Below are positions 42,470 through 51,324 of a DNA stretch of 64,000 nt, piece after piece. The first letter of the stretch is position 1, and each line of letters begins with the position of its first letter. The translations under genes and the position numbers were made by a program. Origin of the DNA: Paenibacillus glucanolyticus NBRC 15330 (GTDB lineage Bacteria > Bacillota > Bacilli > Paenibacillales > Paenibacillaceae); contig NZ_BIMC01000007.1 of assembly GCF_004000885.1 (NCBI RefSeq), positions 1-64,000 on the forward strand. The letters are read 5' to 3'. The notes under the pieces were generated by a model, which saw only the letters and a list, made by a program, of their open reading frames with translations, made no database searches and was not told the origin of the DNA.

Positions 42470-42520
42470 CTATAGCTCCTCATCTACTTTCGCCAGCCCA
42501 CACTTTCTCAAAATCCTCAT
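42470..42520 (-). CDS. Candidate 16-residue peptide ORF
   Basis: ATG 42520 follows AGAGGTGAGG by five bases. The predicted peptide is MRILRKCGLAKVDEEL, ending a few bases before a terminator with four T on this strand. It has a single Cys and a basic N-terminus. Promoter evidence is lacking, so this may be chance. Confidence 0.25.
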   Translation of the reverse strand: MRILRKCGLAKVDEEL

Positions 42521-42665
42521 CGTATCCTCACCTCTAAACATTCAGACACATGACTCTGACCACAGGAATCCGCTAACTTTTTCAACTTTTCCTCTTCCTT
42601 CATGTAATGAATCAGTTATGCTATGAATAACAGGATCTTACACGAGCGCGGGGAGGGAACGAATC

Positions 42666-43613
42666 ATGGCTATTCACTGGCTGGAACCGGATATCGCCGA
42701 ATGTACCCGGAAAGGTATCGCCTACTTTACATCGGAGCTGGAAATGACAAACGGCCTGCCTTGCAAAATGTACCGAATTACCGAGAAGTTCGGGAGTTTG
42801 TCCGATCATATGCACGATTATCTCCAAATCTGGTATGTCAGCAAAGGTGAATTCATCCACACCCTCTATGGTCAGAAATACCGAATGGTCCAGGGAAACA
42901 TATTCGTTCTTCCTCCATATAGCGTCCATCGCGTGGAGATGATACCGGGGGAAGAGCTGGAGGTGCTCGGCTGCGAATTCATGCCTGCCTTCATTAATGA
43001 ACGACTCGATGGGAAGCCAGCTGAGCCGAATCTGTTTGACCTCTCCTTCATCGAGCGTTTTATAACTACGGAAGACAGCGTTCCGCTCAAGATTACCTTG
43101 ACCGGCAGCAGCGATCTGGCCGTGAAGGAACTGCTTACCGAAATGCTGGCCGAGTACGGAAGCCGGGGTCCATTCTTTGATATTTTGCTAAAAGCCAATC
43201 TGCTGAAGCTGCTGGCGATCTTGAACCGCGAGCATGCCGACCAGGGCAAGCTTAAATCGTCAAGCTCGAGCAGCGACCCGTACCGGGAGCCCATCCTGGA
43301 ATCGGTCCAGTATATTCATGACCATTATGACCAGCCCCTGTGGCTGGAGGAACTGTGTGCCCGGACGATGATGTCCCGGACGAATTTTTGTCGCCGGTTC
43401 AAGGAAGTTACCGGCCGGACCTTCAGTCAGTACCTGGCCAATTACCGGATACGAATGGCGATGCGGCTGCTGACGGAGCCCGAACTGACGATAACCGATG
43501 TATGTTTCAAGGTCGGTTTTAACGAGCTTTCCTACTTCTGCCGCATTTTCAAGAAGTATACGGGAACGACTCCTGCTTACTACAAAAAGAACGCATTTAA
43601 AACCGTTGACTAG
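42666..43613 (+). CDS. AraC-family transcriptional regulator
   Basis: A 315-residue activator. The N-terminal cupin (AraC_binding) covers about residues 25-110 (SLSDHMHDYLQIWYVSKGEF, GNIFVLPPYSVHRVEM). A Ser-rich linker near residue 198 leads to two helix-turn-helix motifs (LWLEELCARTMMSRTNFCRR and TITDVCFKVGFNELSYFCRI) and the signature FKKYTGTTPAYYKK. GGGAGGG precedes ATG. It precedes two Gfo/Idh/MocA genes in the same direction, which it may control together with a sugar or inositol-like inducer. Confidence 0.92.
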   Translation: MAIHWLEPDIAECTRKGIAYFTSELEMTNGLPCKMYRITEKFGSLSDHMHDYLQIWYVSKGEFIHTLYGQKYRMVQGNIFVLPPYSVHRVEMIPGEELEVLGCEFMPAFINERLDGKPAEPNLFDLSFIERFITTEDSVPLKITLTGSSDLAVKELLTEMLAEYGSRGPFFDILLKANLLKLLAILNREHADQGKLKSSSSSSDPYREPILESVQYIHDHYDQPLWLEELCARTMMSRTNFCRRFKEVTGRTFSQYLANYRIRMAMRLLTEPELTITDVCFKVGFNELSYFCRIFKKYTGTTPAYYKKNAFKTVD

Positions 43614-43764
43614 CGCCCTCGGTACGATAATCCAATAAATAAACACGATAGTGAAATCGAATAGATCGTTCCCATGCTATACTCTGGGCAAGCAAGAACG
43701 AAGAATCGAGTGACAAGTCCCTGTAATCACTGCATCATCAATCCACGATTTTGGAGGAGAACCG

Positions 43765-44847
43765 ATGAACAAAATTACAATTGCCGTGATTGGCTGCGGT
43801 ACGATTGCAAACAGCGCCCATATTCCCGCCTACATAGCCAACAAAGACGCCGAAATCAAGTATTTCTGCGATATCGTGAAGGAACGGGCCGATGCTGCCG
43901 TAACCAAATACGAGTGCGGCCAGGCCATTGAGGATTACAACCAGATCCTGAATGATCCCGAAGTGGATGCCGTATCGATCTGTACGCCGAATGATGTGCA
44001 TGCATCCATCGCCATGGATTGTCTGCGGGCAGGCAAACATGTGTTATGCGAAAAGCCCGCCGCCCGTACCTACGACGAAGCTCTGGAAATGCAAAAGGTT
44101 CAGCACGAAACCGGCAAAACCCTCAATATTGGGGTGGTCAATCGCTACAATGAAAGCGTAAACAGAATCAAGAAAATGATTCAGAACGGTGATCTCGGCG
44201 AGCTGTATCACGTATATGCCAGCTTCCGCTCCCACCGCTCGATTCCGGGTCTCGGCGGGGCCTTCACAACCAAGGCCATCGCCGGTGGCGGCGCGCTGAT
44301 CGATTGGGGCGTTCACTTCCTCGATGTCGTGATGTACTGCACAGGCGACCCGAAGCCGAAGACCGTGTCCGGGCAGGCTTACTGCAAGCTGGGCAAGGAT
44401 ATGGAGAACTACACCTTCCTCAAAATGTGGGCAGGTCCTCCGAAATATGAAGGCACCTATGATGTCGACGATTTTGTCACCGCTCTGGTCCGCACCGAGG
44501 GCCCAACCATTTCCCTGAACGGCGCATGGGCGCAAAACATCGGCGCCGAAGAGATGTTCATCGACTTCCTCGGGGACAAAGGCGGCATACGGTTGAAGTA
44601 TGGCGCAGACTTTACCTTCTACACCACGGAGGACGGTGCCTTGATTGAGACAACGCCAAAATTCAACCTCGGCAGCATGTTCCAGAATGAGATCGATAGC
44701 TTCATTCAGTGCATTCAAACCGGGGAAAAACAGCCGTCGCATATCGATACCGTCATCCTGTCCTCCCAGATTATCCAGGCGATCTACGATTCGTCCGACC
44801 AAGGGGCGGAAGTTTCGCTGCAACCCGTAGCCCAGAACAGCCATTAA
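43765..44847 (+). CDS. Gfo/Idh/MocA-family oxidoreductase
   Basis: A 360-residue NAD(P)-dependent dehydrogenase acting on sugars or cyclitols. The Rossmann loop is AVIGCGTIANSAHIPA, the catalytic Lys lies in the VLCEKPAA motif, and GGGALIDWGVHFLDVVMY with DDFVTALVRTEGPTISL form the C-terminal alpha/beta domain. GGAGGAG precedes ATG. It is followed 34 bases later by a shorter relative; the substrate is unknown. Confidence 0.9.
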   Translation: MNKITIAVIGCGTIANSAHIPAYIANKDAEIKYFCDIVKERADAAVTKYECGQAIEDYNQILNDPEVDAVSICTPNDVHASIAMDCLRAGKHVLCEKPAARTYDEALEMQKVQHETGKTLNIGVVNRYNESVNRIKKMIQNGDLGELYHVYASFRSHRSIPGLGGAFTTKAIAGGGALIDWGVHFLDVVMYCTGDPKPKTVSGQAYCKLGKDMENYTFLKMWAGPPKYEGTYDVDDFVTALVRTEGPTISLNGAWAQNIGAEEMFIDFLGDKGGIRLKYGADFTFYTTEDGALIETTPKFNLGSMFQNEIDSFIQCIQTGEKQPSHIDTVILSSQIIQAIYDSSDQGAEVSLQPVAQNSH

Positions 44848-44881
44848 CCTATAGTTCGAAGCCAGGGAGGCCTATTTTACC

Positions 44882-45721
44882 ATGAAAAAAATCGGATTCA
44901 TCGACCTGCATCTGGACCAATTCCATGCGAATAAATATCCTGGATGGATCGATCAGGCTACAGGAAGTGCCATGAAGGTCGTTTACGCTTACGGCAAAAG
45001 AGATAAAGAGAACGGGCTCACAAACGCAGCCTGGTGCAAGGAGAATGAAATTGAGCTGCTGCCCGCTATCGAGGACGTGGTGGAGCGCAGTGATTACCTG
45101 ATCGTGCTGTCCCCGGATAACCCGGAGTTCCATGAGGAGCTGTCCCGGCTTCCGCTGCAATCCGGCAAACCGACCTATATCGATAAAACGTTCGCTCCTG
45201 ACCGAGAGACAGCGATCCGAATGTTCGATCTGGCCACAGCCCACGGAACGCCGATGTATTCAACGTCTGCCCTTCGTTTTGCCAGTGAGTACACGGAGCT
45301 GGACCGGAGCGGCATTCAGACCATTAGCAGCTGGGGGCCCGGCGGATTCGCCAACTATTCGATCCATCAAATCGAACCCGTAGTCCGTTTGATGGGAGCA
45401 GATCCGAAGAGGGTCATGTTCGTTGGTACACCGGACTCTCCTGCCCTGCTCATCGATTACGGTAACGGACGACAAGCTGCCGTGAATCATCTTGGGGAGA
45501 ATTGCCCTTTTACTCTAGGCATTAAAAATGAAGATGGCAGCTTCAAGCAAGTTACCGCCCATTCAAATTTCTTTGCCTTGTTCATCGAGAATCTGGTGAA
45601 TTTCTTCGAAACGGGCAAGCCTGCCGTTGACCCGGCTGAAACCATTGCCGTCATTACCATCATCGAATACGGATTAAAGGCAGCCGCCACCCCTTATGCA
45701 TGGGTAGAGCTGCCGAATTAG
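44882..45721 (+). CDS. Short Gfo/Idh/MocA-like protein
   Basis: A 279-residue relative of the upstream dehydrogenase. The N-terminal part is Rossmann-like but lacks the G-x-G-x-x-G loop: it begins KKIGFIDLHLDQFHANKYPG. The position of the EKP motif reads YIDKTFAP, retaining the Lys but not the Glu-Lys-Pro context. NLVNFFETGKPAVDPAETIA is the usual C-terminal family motif. It may be a divergent dehydrogenase or a partner subunit. GGGAGG precedes ATG and a terminator follows. Confidence 0.78.
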   Translation: MKKIGFIDLHLDQFHANKYPGWIDQATGSAMKVVYAYGKRDKENGLTNAAWCKENEIELLPAIEDVVERSDYLIVLSPDNPEFHEELSRLPLQSGKPTYIDKTFAPDRETAIRMFDLATAHGTPMYSTSALRFASEYTELDRSGIQTISSWGPGGFANYSIHQIEPVVRLMGADPKRVMFVGTPDSPALLIDYGNGRQAAVNHLGENCPFTLGIKNEDGSFKQVTAHSNFFALFIENLVNFFETGKPAVDPAETIAVITIIEYGLKAAATPYAWVELPN

Positions 45722-45754
45722 CAAGGGTTCGCTTCAACCATAGCAAGATAGCGT

Positions 45755-45803
45755 AAAGAGCTGCTCCAGCAGGCCATCAAGGACCTGGGGCAGCTCTTTT
45801 ATC
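45755..45803 (+). terminator. Terminator of the Gfo operon
   Basis: AAAGAGCTGC-CCAG pairs with CTGG-GCAGCTCTTT, then TATC. Confidence 0.85.
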
Positions 45804-45856
45804 ATTGGTGAACGCTTCTTATCGGAATGCATCCGCTGCACTCCGGTTAGGAGTAA

Positions 45857-46591
45857 TCACACTTCCTTGCGCTGAAAATAGATGAATCCTCCGAGGAAAA
45901 ATAACAGAAACCCGCCAACAATCACGATCATAAGGCTCTCAAACGGAATATTGAAGGCGCCGAAATCGGCTTGACCCGCTGGCATCATCGCAAGAAAGGG
46001 CTGTGTCCACGGATAATAAGGGGCATACGTCTGCGAGTTAGCCACCAAGATGTTTGGGATGGTGAATACAACGTTTAATGCCAGCGGTGCGGCAAAGCTG
46101 CTCCAGGCCGTGGAAACACCAAGCTGAAGCGCGGCAAGCGGCAGACAAGCAACCCAGCCACCCACCAGGCTGCGCAGCAGCATCTCCCAAGGAATCGGAG
46201 CCTCGATCCTATGGAACCATCCAGCTCCCATGACAGCCACCAGAAACAGTACTTGCACGGCAGCAAGCAAGATAGCCACCACCGTGAATTTGGCAGAATA
46301 GACGACGCCACGCGACACCGGCAGGACCAGCAGCTGCTTCCATCCCCCACCGGTATGCTCGTAGCGGCACACCATTGCACTGAAAATCCCGGTCATGATC
46401 GGGAGCAGCAGCATCGCATGCAGAAAACACATCATGGATAGCAAATACTCCCATGGGGCTCCCTGGATCGGATTGCCACCTAGAATCCCCAGCATCAAAA
46501 CCAGTACCCCATTCAGCAGAATCTGCGGCCATAATTTGGACTTCGACAGCTTGAGCCACTCTGCTGATATTGCTCTTGTATAAGACGCCAT
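45857..46591 (-). CDS. ABC-2 type permease (lantibiotic-immunity-like), second subunit
   Basis: A 244-residue permease with six membrane helices. RAISAEWLKLSKSKLW at the N-terminus and HTGGGWKQLLVLPVSRGVVY in the first cytoplasmic loop are typical of ABC-2_4 permeases of lantibiotic-immunity and bacitracin-type exporters (SpaE/MutE group). It pairs with the neighbouring permease two bases upstream and the ATPase beyond. Specificity is not readable. Confidence 0.85.
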   Translation of the reverse strand: MASYTRAISAEWLKLSKSKLWPQILLNGVLVLMLGILGGNPIQGAPWEYLLSMMCFLHAMLLLPIMTGIFSAMVCRYEHTGGGWKQLLVLPVSRGVVYSAKFTVVAILLAAVQVLFLVAVMGAGWFHRIEAPIPWEMLLRSLVGGWVACLPLAALQLGVSTAWSSFAAPLALNVVFTIPNILVANSQTYAPYYPWTQPFLAMMPAGQADFGAFNIPFESLMIVIVGGFLLFFLGGFIYFQRKEV

Positions 46592-46593
46592 CT

Positions 46594-47310
46594 CTAGTCC
46601 ACGTCCTTCCGGTTGAAATGTATGAGTCCAGCTGCAGCAATGACCGCCCCAAGCAGTAAACCTGCTCCTATAAATGTCGCTTTTTCAGGACCGATGTAAG
46701 CGAGCAGCGGCCATTTCAGCGGCACCCAATCTGGAAACTCCATGGCAAACATGGATACTACCGAAGCGGTGATGCCTATCGCCGAGGATATCCCTTGATT
46801 CTTGAGCGTCAGGCTTAGCCATAACTGAAAAGCCAAGACCGGCAGCGCGGCGAACATAGGCAAGAACCCAATACGTATCAGATCCATATACGGCATGCGA
46901 TCCGCACCCATTCCTAGCAGCATGCCAAGTACGGCGACACTTACCGTCAGCAGGATACAGGATACGCAGAGTATCAAGAAGGCCTGCACGAATTTTGCAC
47001 TGAATACAGCGGTTCTTGAAATGGGCAATGCCAGCAGCTGCTTCCACGAGCTGAGCTGATGCTCCACGTTGGCCATCAGCGAGCAGATCAGCGTAATGCC
47101 CAGGAACAGGGCGATGGGAACAAAAAACGTAACATTCTCCAGCAGCCCGCCCCAGGGATCTGCCGCATACGTTTTCATCAGATAATCATACCGAAGTCCA
47201 AAGTTCAGCCCTTGCATCGCCGCCAGTCCGATGGGACCGAGCGCCGCGAGAAACCAGATGCCTTTGCCCCTTATTTTCAGCCAATCGGCGGACAGCGCAC
47301 GGAACATCAT
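46594..47310 (-). CDS. ABC-2 type permease (lantibiotic-immunity-like), first subunit
   Basis: A 238-residue six-helix permease. RALSADWLKIRGKGIW and VEHQLSSWKQLLALPISRTA parallel the sister permease, showing a duplicated origin. Its start overlaps the ATPase stop by four bases, so the three genes form a tightly coupled operon. Confidence 0.85.
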   Translation of the reverse strand: MMFRALSADWLKIRGKGIWFLAALGPIGLAAMQGLNFGLRYDYLMKTYAADPWGGLLENVTFFVPIALFLGITLICSLMANVEHQLSSWKQLLALPISRTAVFSAKFVQAFLILCVSCILLTVSVAVLGMLLGMGADRMPYMDLIRIGFLPMFAALPVLAFQLWLSLTLKNQGISSAIGITASVVSMFAMEFPDWVPLKWPLLAYIGPEKATFIGAGLLLGAVIAAAGLIHFNRKDVD

Positions 47311-48221
47311 ATCCGGCTTCCCTCCCTTACGATCTGCATGAAAATATCCTCGAGTGACCTCCGCTGCTCCTCGACACGGTACACGGCATGCTGATTCTCA
47401 ACGAGCCGCTTCACGAGCAGGGCGACCTTGGCATCCTGCATATTTTCCAGCTCCAGCATATGGTCTCGCAGCACCCCTTGGCAGCCCAGGTCCAGCGCCA
47501 GTCCGAGCGCAGCCTCCGGCTCCGATACCGACAAGCGGAACCCGCTGGATGCGGTGGATACCAGATGGTCGATGGTATCCTGGAACACCATCCGGCCGTC
47601 ACGGATGATGCCGACTTTATCGGCCATCTGCTCCACCTCGCCCAGCAGGTGACTGGACACCAGTACGGTAATGCCGTATTGACGCGGCATGTTTTTGATC
47701 AGCTCCCGGATTTCATGAATGCCGGATGGATCAAGGCCGTTGGTCGGCTCATCCAGGATAAGCAGCTCCGGATTGTTGAACAAGGCGGCTGCAATGCCAA
47801 GACGCTGCTTCATCCCAAGGGAGTATCCCTTGACCGGTCGCTTGGCTTCCTTCGTCAGGGAGACAATCTCCAGCACTTCCGCGATGCGGGACTTCGGCCC
47901 GCTGGTGATCCGGCGAATCGCCTCCAGATTCTCAATAGCCGTCAGATGACCGTAATAGGATGGGTATTCCACGAGAGATCCTGTCCGCTGCAAAATGTTC
48001 ATTTTCTCGCGCTTCAAATCCTTGCCGAACAAATGAATCGCCCCGCGCGTGGGCTGGATCAGTCCAAGCAGCATGCGAATGGTCGTTGTTTTCCCTGCTC
48101 CATTCGGTCCCAGGAAGCCGTAGATATCGCCGCGGGCAATCTCCAGGTTCAAGTCCACAACTGCCGCGCGGTTTTTATATATTTTATATAAGCCTTTCGT
48201 TTGAATGACGAGTTCCGTCAC
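47307..48221 (-). CDS. ABC transporter ATP-binding protein (BcrA-like)
   Basis: A 304-residue ATPase. Walker A is GPNGAGKTT, the Q-loop region follows in RTGSLVEYPSYYGHLTA, the signature is YSLGMKQRLG, Walker B is LLILDEPTNGLD and the switch His is in VSSHLLGEV. The C-terminal 80 residues extend beyond the core, as in BcrA/CprA proteins. The start is placed at GTG 48221, six bases after GAGGTG; the ATG at 48227 abuts that site. Exporter for a peptide antibiotic or similar compound is the likely role, probably controlled by the upstream two-component system. Confidence 0.9.
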   Translation of the reverse strand: MTELVIQTKGLYKIYKNRAAVVDLNLEIARGDIYGFLGPNGAGKTTTIRMLLGLIQPTRGAIHLFGKDLKREKMNILQRTGSLVEYPSYYGHLTAIENLEAIRRITSGPKSRIAEVLEIVSLTKEAKRPVKGYSLGMKQRLGIAAALFNNPELLILDEPTNGLDPSGIHEIRELIKNMPRQYGITVLVSSHLLGEVEQMADKVGIIRDGRMVFQDTIDHLVSTASSGFRLSVSEPEAALGLALDLGCQGVLRDHMLELENMQDAKVALLVKRLVENQHAVYRVEEQRRSLEDIFMQIVREGSRI

Positions 48222-48493
48222 GTTCATCACCTCAGGATACATCCTACATGGCCAAGGTTAAATGCCGGTCGACCTGAAGTTTAAATTTAATTTAAAAAAG
48301 TTAAGCATGAGTGGTTGCGTGCTGTTCAGACCGCTGCGGGACCGGACCGCTGTTAATTCCGGGAAACTGAATCTGTCCAGGGTAGTTTACCGAATTTAAA
48401 GGCGAACGCTTCGCTTCTCCAGCAACAATTCCGTTCCCTACGCCGGTGCTTTTGCGCTTTTGCACAAATACAAGAGGCACTTCACTAAGCAGC

Positions 48494-48545
48494 GCTCATT
48501 AGTATTCCCGCATCTATGCCCAGCGACTCGGAAATACTATTAGCG
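48494..48545. repeat. Long inverted repeat overlapping an orphan promoter
   Basis: CGCTCATTAGTATTCCCG (48493-48510) is matched by CGGAAATACTATTAGCG (48529-48545) in inverted orientation with three differences, around an 18-base loop. The right arm covers the -35 region of the promoter at 48558-48566, so it could be an operator. Confidence 0.6.
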
Positions 48546-48557
48546 AGTGCCCGAATA

Positions 48558-48566
48558 TGATATAAT
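48558..48566 (+). promoter_or_regulatory. Extended -10 promoter of the orphan unit
   Basis: TGATATAAT is a perfect extended -10 element. The -35 region (TATTAG, 17 bases upstream) is poor and lies inside the inverted repeat, which suggests dependence on a bound protein. Confidence 0.5.
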
Positions 48567-48668
48567 CACTTTGCCGAAACGCTGATTGCGTCCGTACAGG
48601 GGGGCTACCTGACGCTGATGATGGCATGCCAATCACTCTGCTCTCTCATAGGTAGATTAATCATTACG

Positions 48669-48794
48669 ATGGGGGCGTGGTTAACTATGGATATGAATGT
48701 ACTGGTACATGTGGATCTCAAAATGGATTTCTCTCTCAGTCTAGCAACTGTAGCCTGCCTTGCTTATGAACCAAGTTCACTGACGAGCTCGTGA
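48669..48794 (+). CDS. Candidate 41-residue peptide of the orphan unit
   Basis: The frame starts at ATG 48669, with internal ATG codons at residues 7, 9 and 19. Met7 has GGGGGCG about ten bases upstream. The peptide begins MGAWLTMDMNVLVHVDLKMD and ends FSLSLATVACLAYEPSSLTSS minus its first residues; it has a mildly hydrophobic centre, one Cys and a Ser-rich tail. It is framed by a promoter and a terminator. The ribosome binding site is weak and coding is uncertain; the unit may instead be a non-coding RNA of about 275 nt. Confidence 0.3.
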   Translation: MGAWLTMDMNVLVHVDLKMDFSLSLATVACLAYEPSSLTSS

Positions 48795-48821
48795 AACTCG
48801 AGCGAAAAGCAATTGTGCGGA

Positions 48822-48846
48822 GACACCCTGGAAGGGTGTCTTTCTT
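48822..48846 (+). terminator. Terminator of the orphan unit
   Basis: GACACCC (48822-48828) TGGAA GGGTGTC (48834-48840) followed by TTTCTT. Confidence 0.85.
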
Positions 48847-48857
48847 GTTAGTCACGC

Positions 48858-48887
48858 AAAAAAAGAACCAGCTAACACGCCGGTTCC
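48858..48887 (-). terminator. Terminator of the two-component operon
   Basis: On the minus strand GAACCGGC-GTGTTA-GCTGGTTC is followed by seven T. Confidence 0.8.
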
Positions 48888-48956
48888 CCATTTTCAAATA
48901 TGCCTACACCCTTTCACCATCCGAGCACGATTCTTATATCCTCGATACCTGAAACC

Positions 48957-50345
48957 TCACCGCCTCCAGATGCTGATCCTCGTGCCTTCATCCGAGCTTT
49001 CCACATGGCAGCCCAGGCCCATTTCCCTTGTCAAGTGATCCACGATAGCCAGGCCAATGCCCGTGCCTTTGTTCTGCGAGCCGCCTTCGATTCCCGGTCC
49101 GCGATCCGAAATGACAAGCATGCCCTCAAGCCCTTCTCTCTCTTCCGTATGTATACCGATATACTGTCCTGATTTGGCGTGACGGACGACATTTTGGAAC
49201 AGATTATCCAGAAGCCTGCGGAACCACAGCACATCCACATTCCAGTTGAGCGGCTCGTCGCGCACTTGGATATCGGGTTCGATTCCCGCCTTCTCCCACA
49301 CCGGATACCAAGCAGCTGCACTTTCCTTGACCGTCCGCAGAACGTCCGTCGGTTCCATGTTCAATTTCACTTTGCCGCTGGCCAGCAGATTGTAGGACAA
49401 CATATTGTCGATCAGACCGCCCAAGTCCGCGATTTTCGACTCGATGAGGGACAGCGATTCTTTGCCTTTCTCACTCAGCGGCTCCCGCTCCATAGAGAAA
49501 ATATGGCTTCGAATCACCGTCAGCGGTGTTCTCAGATCATGTGACAGATTAGCAATCAGCGACTTGCGCAGCTCCTCCTCCTCACGCTGACGGCGCTGCC
49601 CCTCCTCTAACTGGATGACCATATGGTTATAGCCTTCTTCCAGCTGCCCGATCTCGTCAAGCTTGGTTAAGGCGACCGGCTGCGGTAAACCCGTCACGGT
49701 GTGAGGGGAGGTCATAGCAGAACGAAGTCGCAGCAGCCGCTTGCGGATGCGCACGAAGAACAGCCAGGAGACCACAATAAACAGAACCGACATCAAGGTT
49801 ATAAACAGGCCATACATCGCCGTTTCGCTGGCGATTGGCTGCTGGACACTGATGTATTTTCTCGGTATCTGCATCACCATGAATCCTTCTCCCGATACCT
49901 CTCCACCGATAAAGGCCACCGAAGTGAACGGATCTCCGTCCACGGCATTCTTCATGAATTGAACCGTGTAGGGTGCGCTCCATACCTCGGGGAGGCTTGG
50001 CTGCACCGGCATCTGCAGCCTCGTCTCATTGCTGCCGTCCACCCAGAACATCGAGATCTCCGGATACTCCAGCTGAATGGAATGCAGCCTTCGCTCTATG
50101 GCTTCTGGCGAAGCCCCGCTTAATGTTGCTGCCTCCTCGTGCCACATCTTCTCTAACACAGTACCACTTGTATACTTCTCGACAGGTACAGCCGGTTTCT
50201 CCGAGAACGTATCGTTCACGAACCAGTAAAGAATCGAGGCTAACGGAAACATGATCGGCATGAAAATCATGGCCAGCGAGATTAACAGTAAATACCGGTT
50301 GGTCAACGATTTGCGGAACCTTCCTCTGTTCCTTCTCCATCTCAT
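48957..50345 (-). CDS. Sensor histidine kinase
   Basis: A 462-residue membrane kinase. Two membrane helices (about residues 17-43 and 178-200) enclose a 135-residue extracellular domain. A HAMP linker follows, then HisKA with the phospho-acceptor His in NLSHDLRTPLTV and the HATPase_c boxes N (LLDNLFQNVVRHA), G1 (ISDRGPGIEG) and G2 (KGTGIGLAIVDHL). Its start overlaps the regulator stop by four bases. The large sensor domain sets it apart from the small BceS-type kinases. Probable target is the ABC operon downstream. Confidence 0.93.
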   Translation of the reverse strand: MRWRRNRGRFRKSLTNRYLLLISLAMIFMPIMFPLASILYWFVNDTFSEKPAVPVEKYTSGTVLEKMWHEEAATLSGASPEAIERRLHSIQLEYPEISMFWVDGSNETRLQMPVQPSLPEVWSAPYTVQFMKNAVDGDPFTSVAFIGGEVSGEGFMVMQIPRKYISVQQPIASETAMYGLFITLMSVLFIVVSWLFFVRIRKRLLRLRSAMTSPHTVTGLPQPVALTKLDEIGQLEEGYNHMVIQLEEGQRRQREEEELRKSLIANLSHDLRTPLTVIRSHIFSMEREPLSEKGKESLSLIESKIADLGGLIDNMLSYNLLASGKVKLNMEPTDVLRTVKESAAAWYPVWEKAGIEPDIQVRDEPLNWNVDVLWFRRLLDNLFQNVVRHAKSGQYIGIHTEEREGLEGMLVISDRGPGIEGGSQNKGTGIGLAIVDHLTREMGLGCHVESSDEGTRISIWRR

Positions 50346-51016
50346 GCTCTCACCCGATAGCCCAGCCCGCGCACAGTCTCAATAATCTCCGGTGTGGCGG
50401 GGTCCCGCTCCAGCTTCTCGCGAAGATAGCGGATGTGAACCATCAGCGTTTTATCCCCTTCGATATAGGACTCGCCCCAGACCGATTCATAAATCTGCTC
50501 CTTGGTCATCACACGCCCCTGATGCTGGAGCAGGTACATAAATATCTGATACTGTTTACCGGTCAGGAGTGTCTCCTCGCCGGTATCCTCGTTCACAATC
50601 CGATTCTCGGCCTCATACACGGATAAGTGCTTCACTCTCAAAGGCTCTGCAGACTTGACGACGGACCGCCGAAGCAGCACCTCAAGACGGGCAGCCAGCT
50701 CGTCCGGATGGAAAGGCTTCGTCAGATAGTCATCGGCAAATTCCAGCCCCTGCAGCTTATCGTCAATGGCAGTTCTGGCCGAGAGCATCAGGATAGGCAG
50801 ACCGGGATATGCCTTCTTGATTCGCTGTCCGATCGTAAAGCCGTCAAGTCCCGGAAGCATGACGTCCAGAATGACGACGGCACATGCCGCCGCTTCCTCT
50901 ACGGCCCTCTCCCCGCTGAGCTGCCACCGCACCTCATAACCCTTGTCTTTAAGAAATTCACTGACCCAACCGCCGATTTCATGGTCGTCCTCGATATATA
51001 GAATGCTTGAGCTCAT
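50342..51016 (-). CDS. OmpR/PhoB-family response regulator
   Basis: A 224-residue regulator. The receiver domain has the acidic pair in YIEDDHE, the phospho-Asp in VVILDVMLPGLDG, the Thr/Ser in MLSARTA and the Lys in YLTKPFHP. The C-terminal winged helix carries LLTGKQYQIFMYLLQHQGRV, SVWGESYIEGDKTLMVHIRY and ETVRGLGYRVRA. AAGGAAG precedes ATG. It forms an operon with the kinase. Confidence 0.95.
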   Translation of the reverse strand: MSSSILYIEDDHEIGGWVSEFLKDKGYEVRWQLSGERAVEEAAACAVVILDVMLPGLDGFTIGQRIKKAYPGLPILMLSARTAIDDKLQGLEFADDYLTKPFHPDELAARLEVLLRRSVVKSAEPLRVKHLSVYEAENRIVNEDTGEETLLTGKQYQIFMYLLQHQGRVMTKEQIYESVWGESYIEGDKTLMVHIRYLREKLERDPATPEIIETVRGLGYRVRA

Positions 51017-51245
51017 CGTAAATCTTCCTTTCGAAGCAAATGTTCAATGTCTGCCAGGTGCTGCAACAGCCGCAAAAAGTGATAGCAGTCCATTGTATGC
51101 ATGCACTGTGCTCCATCATTTGTCATTCATTGTAACACGGGATATCCGAAGTTCGGATAACGGATTGGGTATCCTCGTTCCAGTCAGCATCCTGCCTCAT
51201 CACCATAAGACACCTGTGCCCTCCCGACCTCATGAAAGTCACTTC

Positions 51246-51298
51246 CCCAAAAAAGGACCCCGAGCACGCCTCCTTCCAGGGGCTCGGGGTCCTTGTTA
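51246..51298 (-). terminator. Terminator of the alpha-amylase gene
   Basis: GGACCCCGAGC (51255-51265) pairs with GCTCGGGGTCC (51282-51292); six T follow on the minus strand. Confidence 0.9.
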
Positions 51299-51324
51299 TG
51301 TTTCACTATAGGAATGAACGCAGC

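Larger units (their letters stand above)
48243..48956. other. 0.7 kb gap between the ABC operon and the two-component system
   Basis: The left end holds an AT-rich repeat of TTAAA units (AGTTTAAATTTAATTTAAA, 48278-48296) in front of the ABC operon, a possible response-regulator site. The middle and right hold an orphan plus-strand unit, entered separately, and the terminator of the histidine kinase gene. No larger gene is present. Confidence 0.5.

Noticed and set aside
48669..48794. Lanthipeptide precursor next to the lantibiotic-immunity-like ABC genes.
   Set aside because: The peptide has one Cys, no leader motif such as FNLD or GG/GA cleavage site, and no modification enzyme is present; kept only as an unassigned small ORF.
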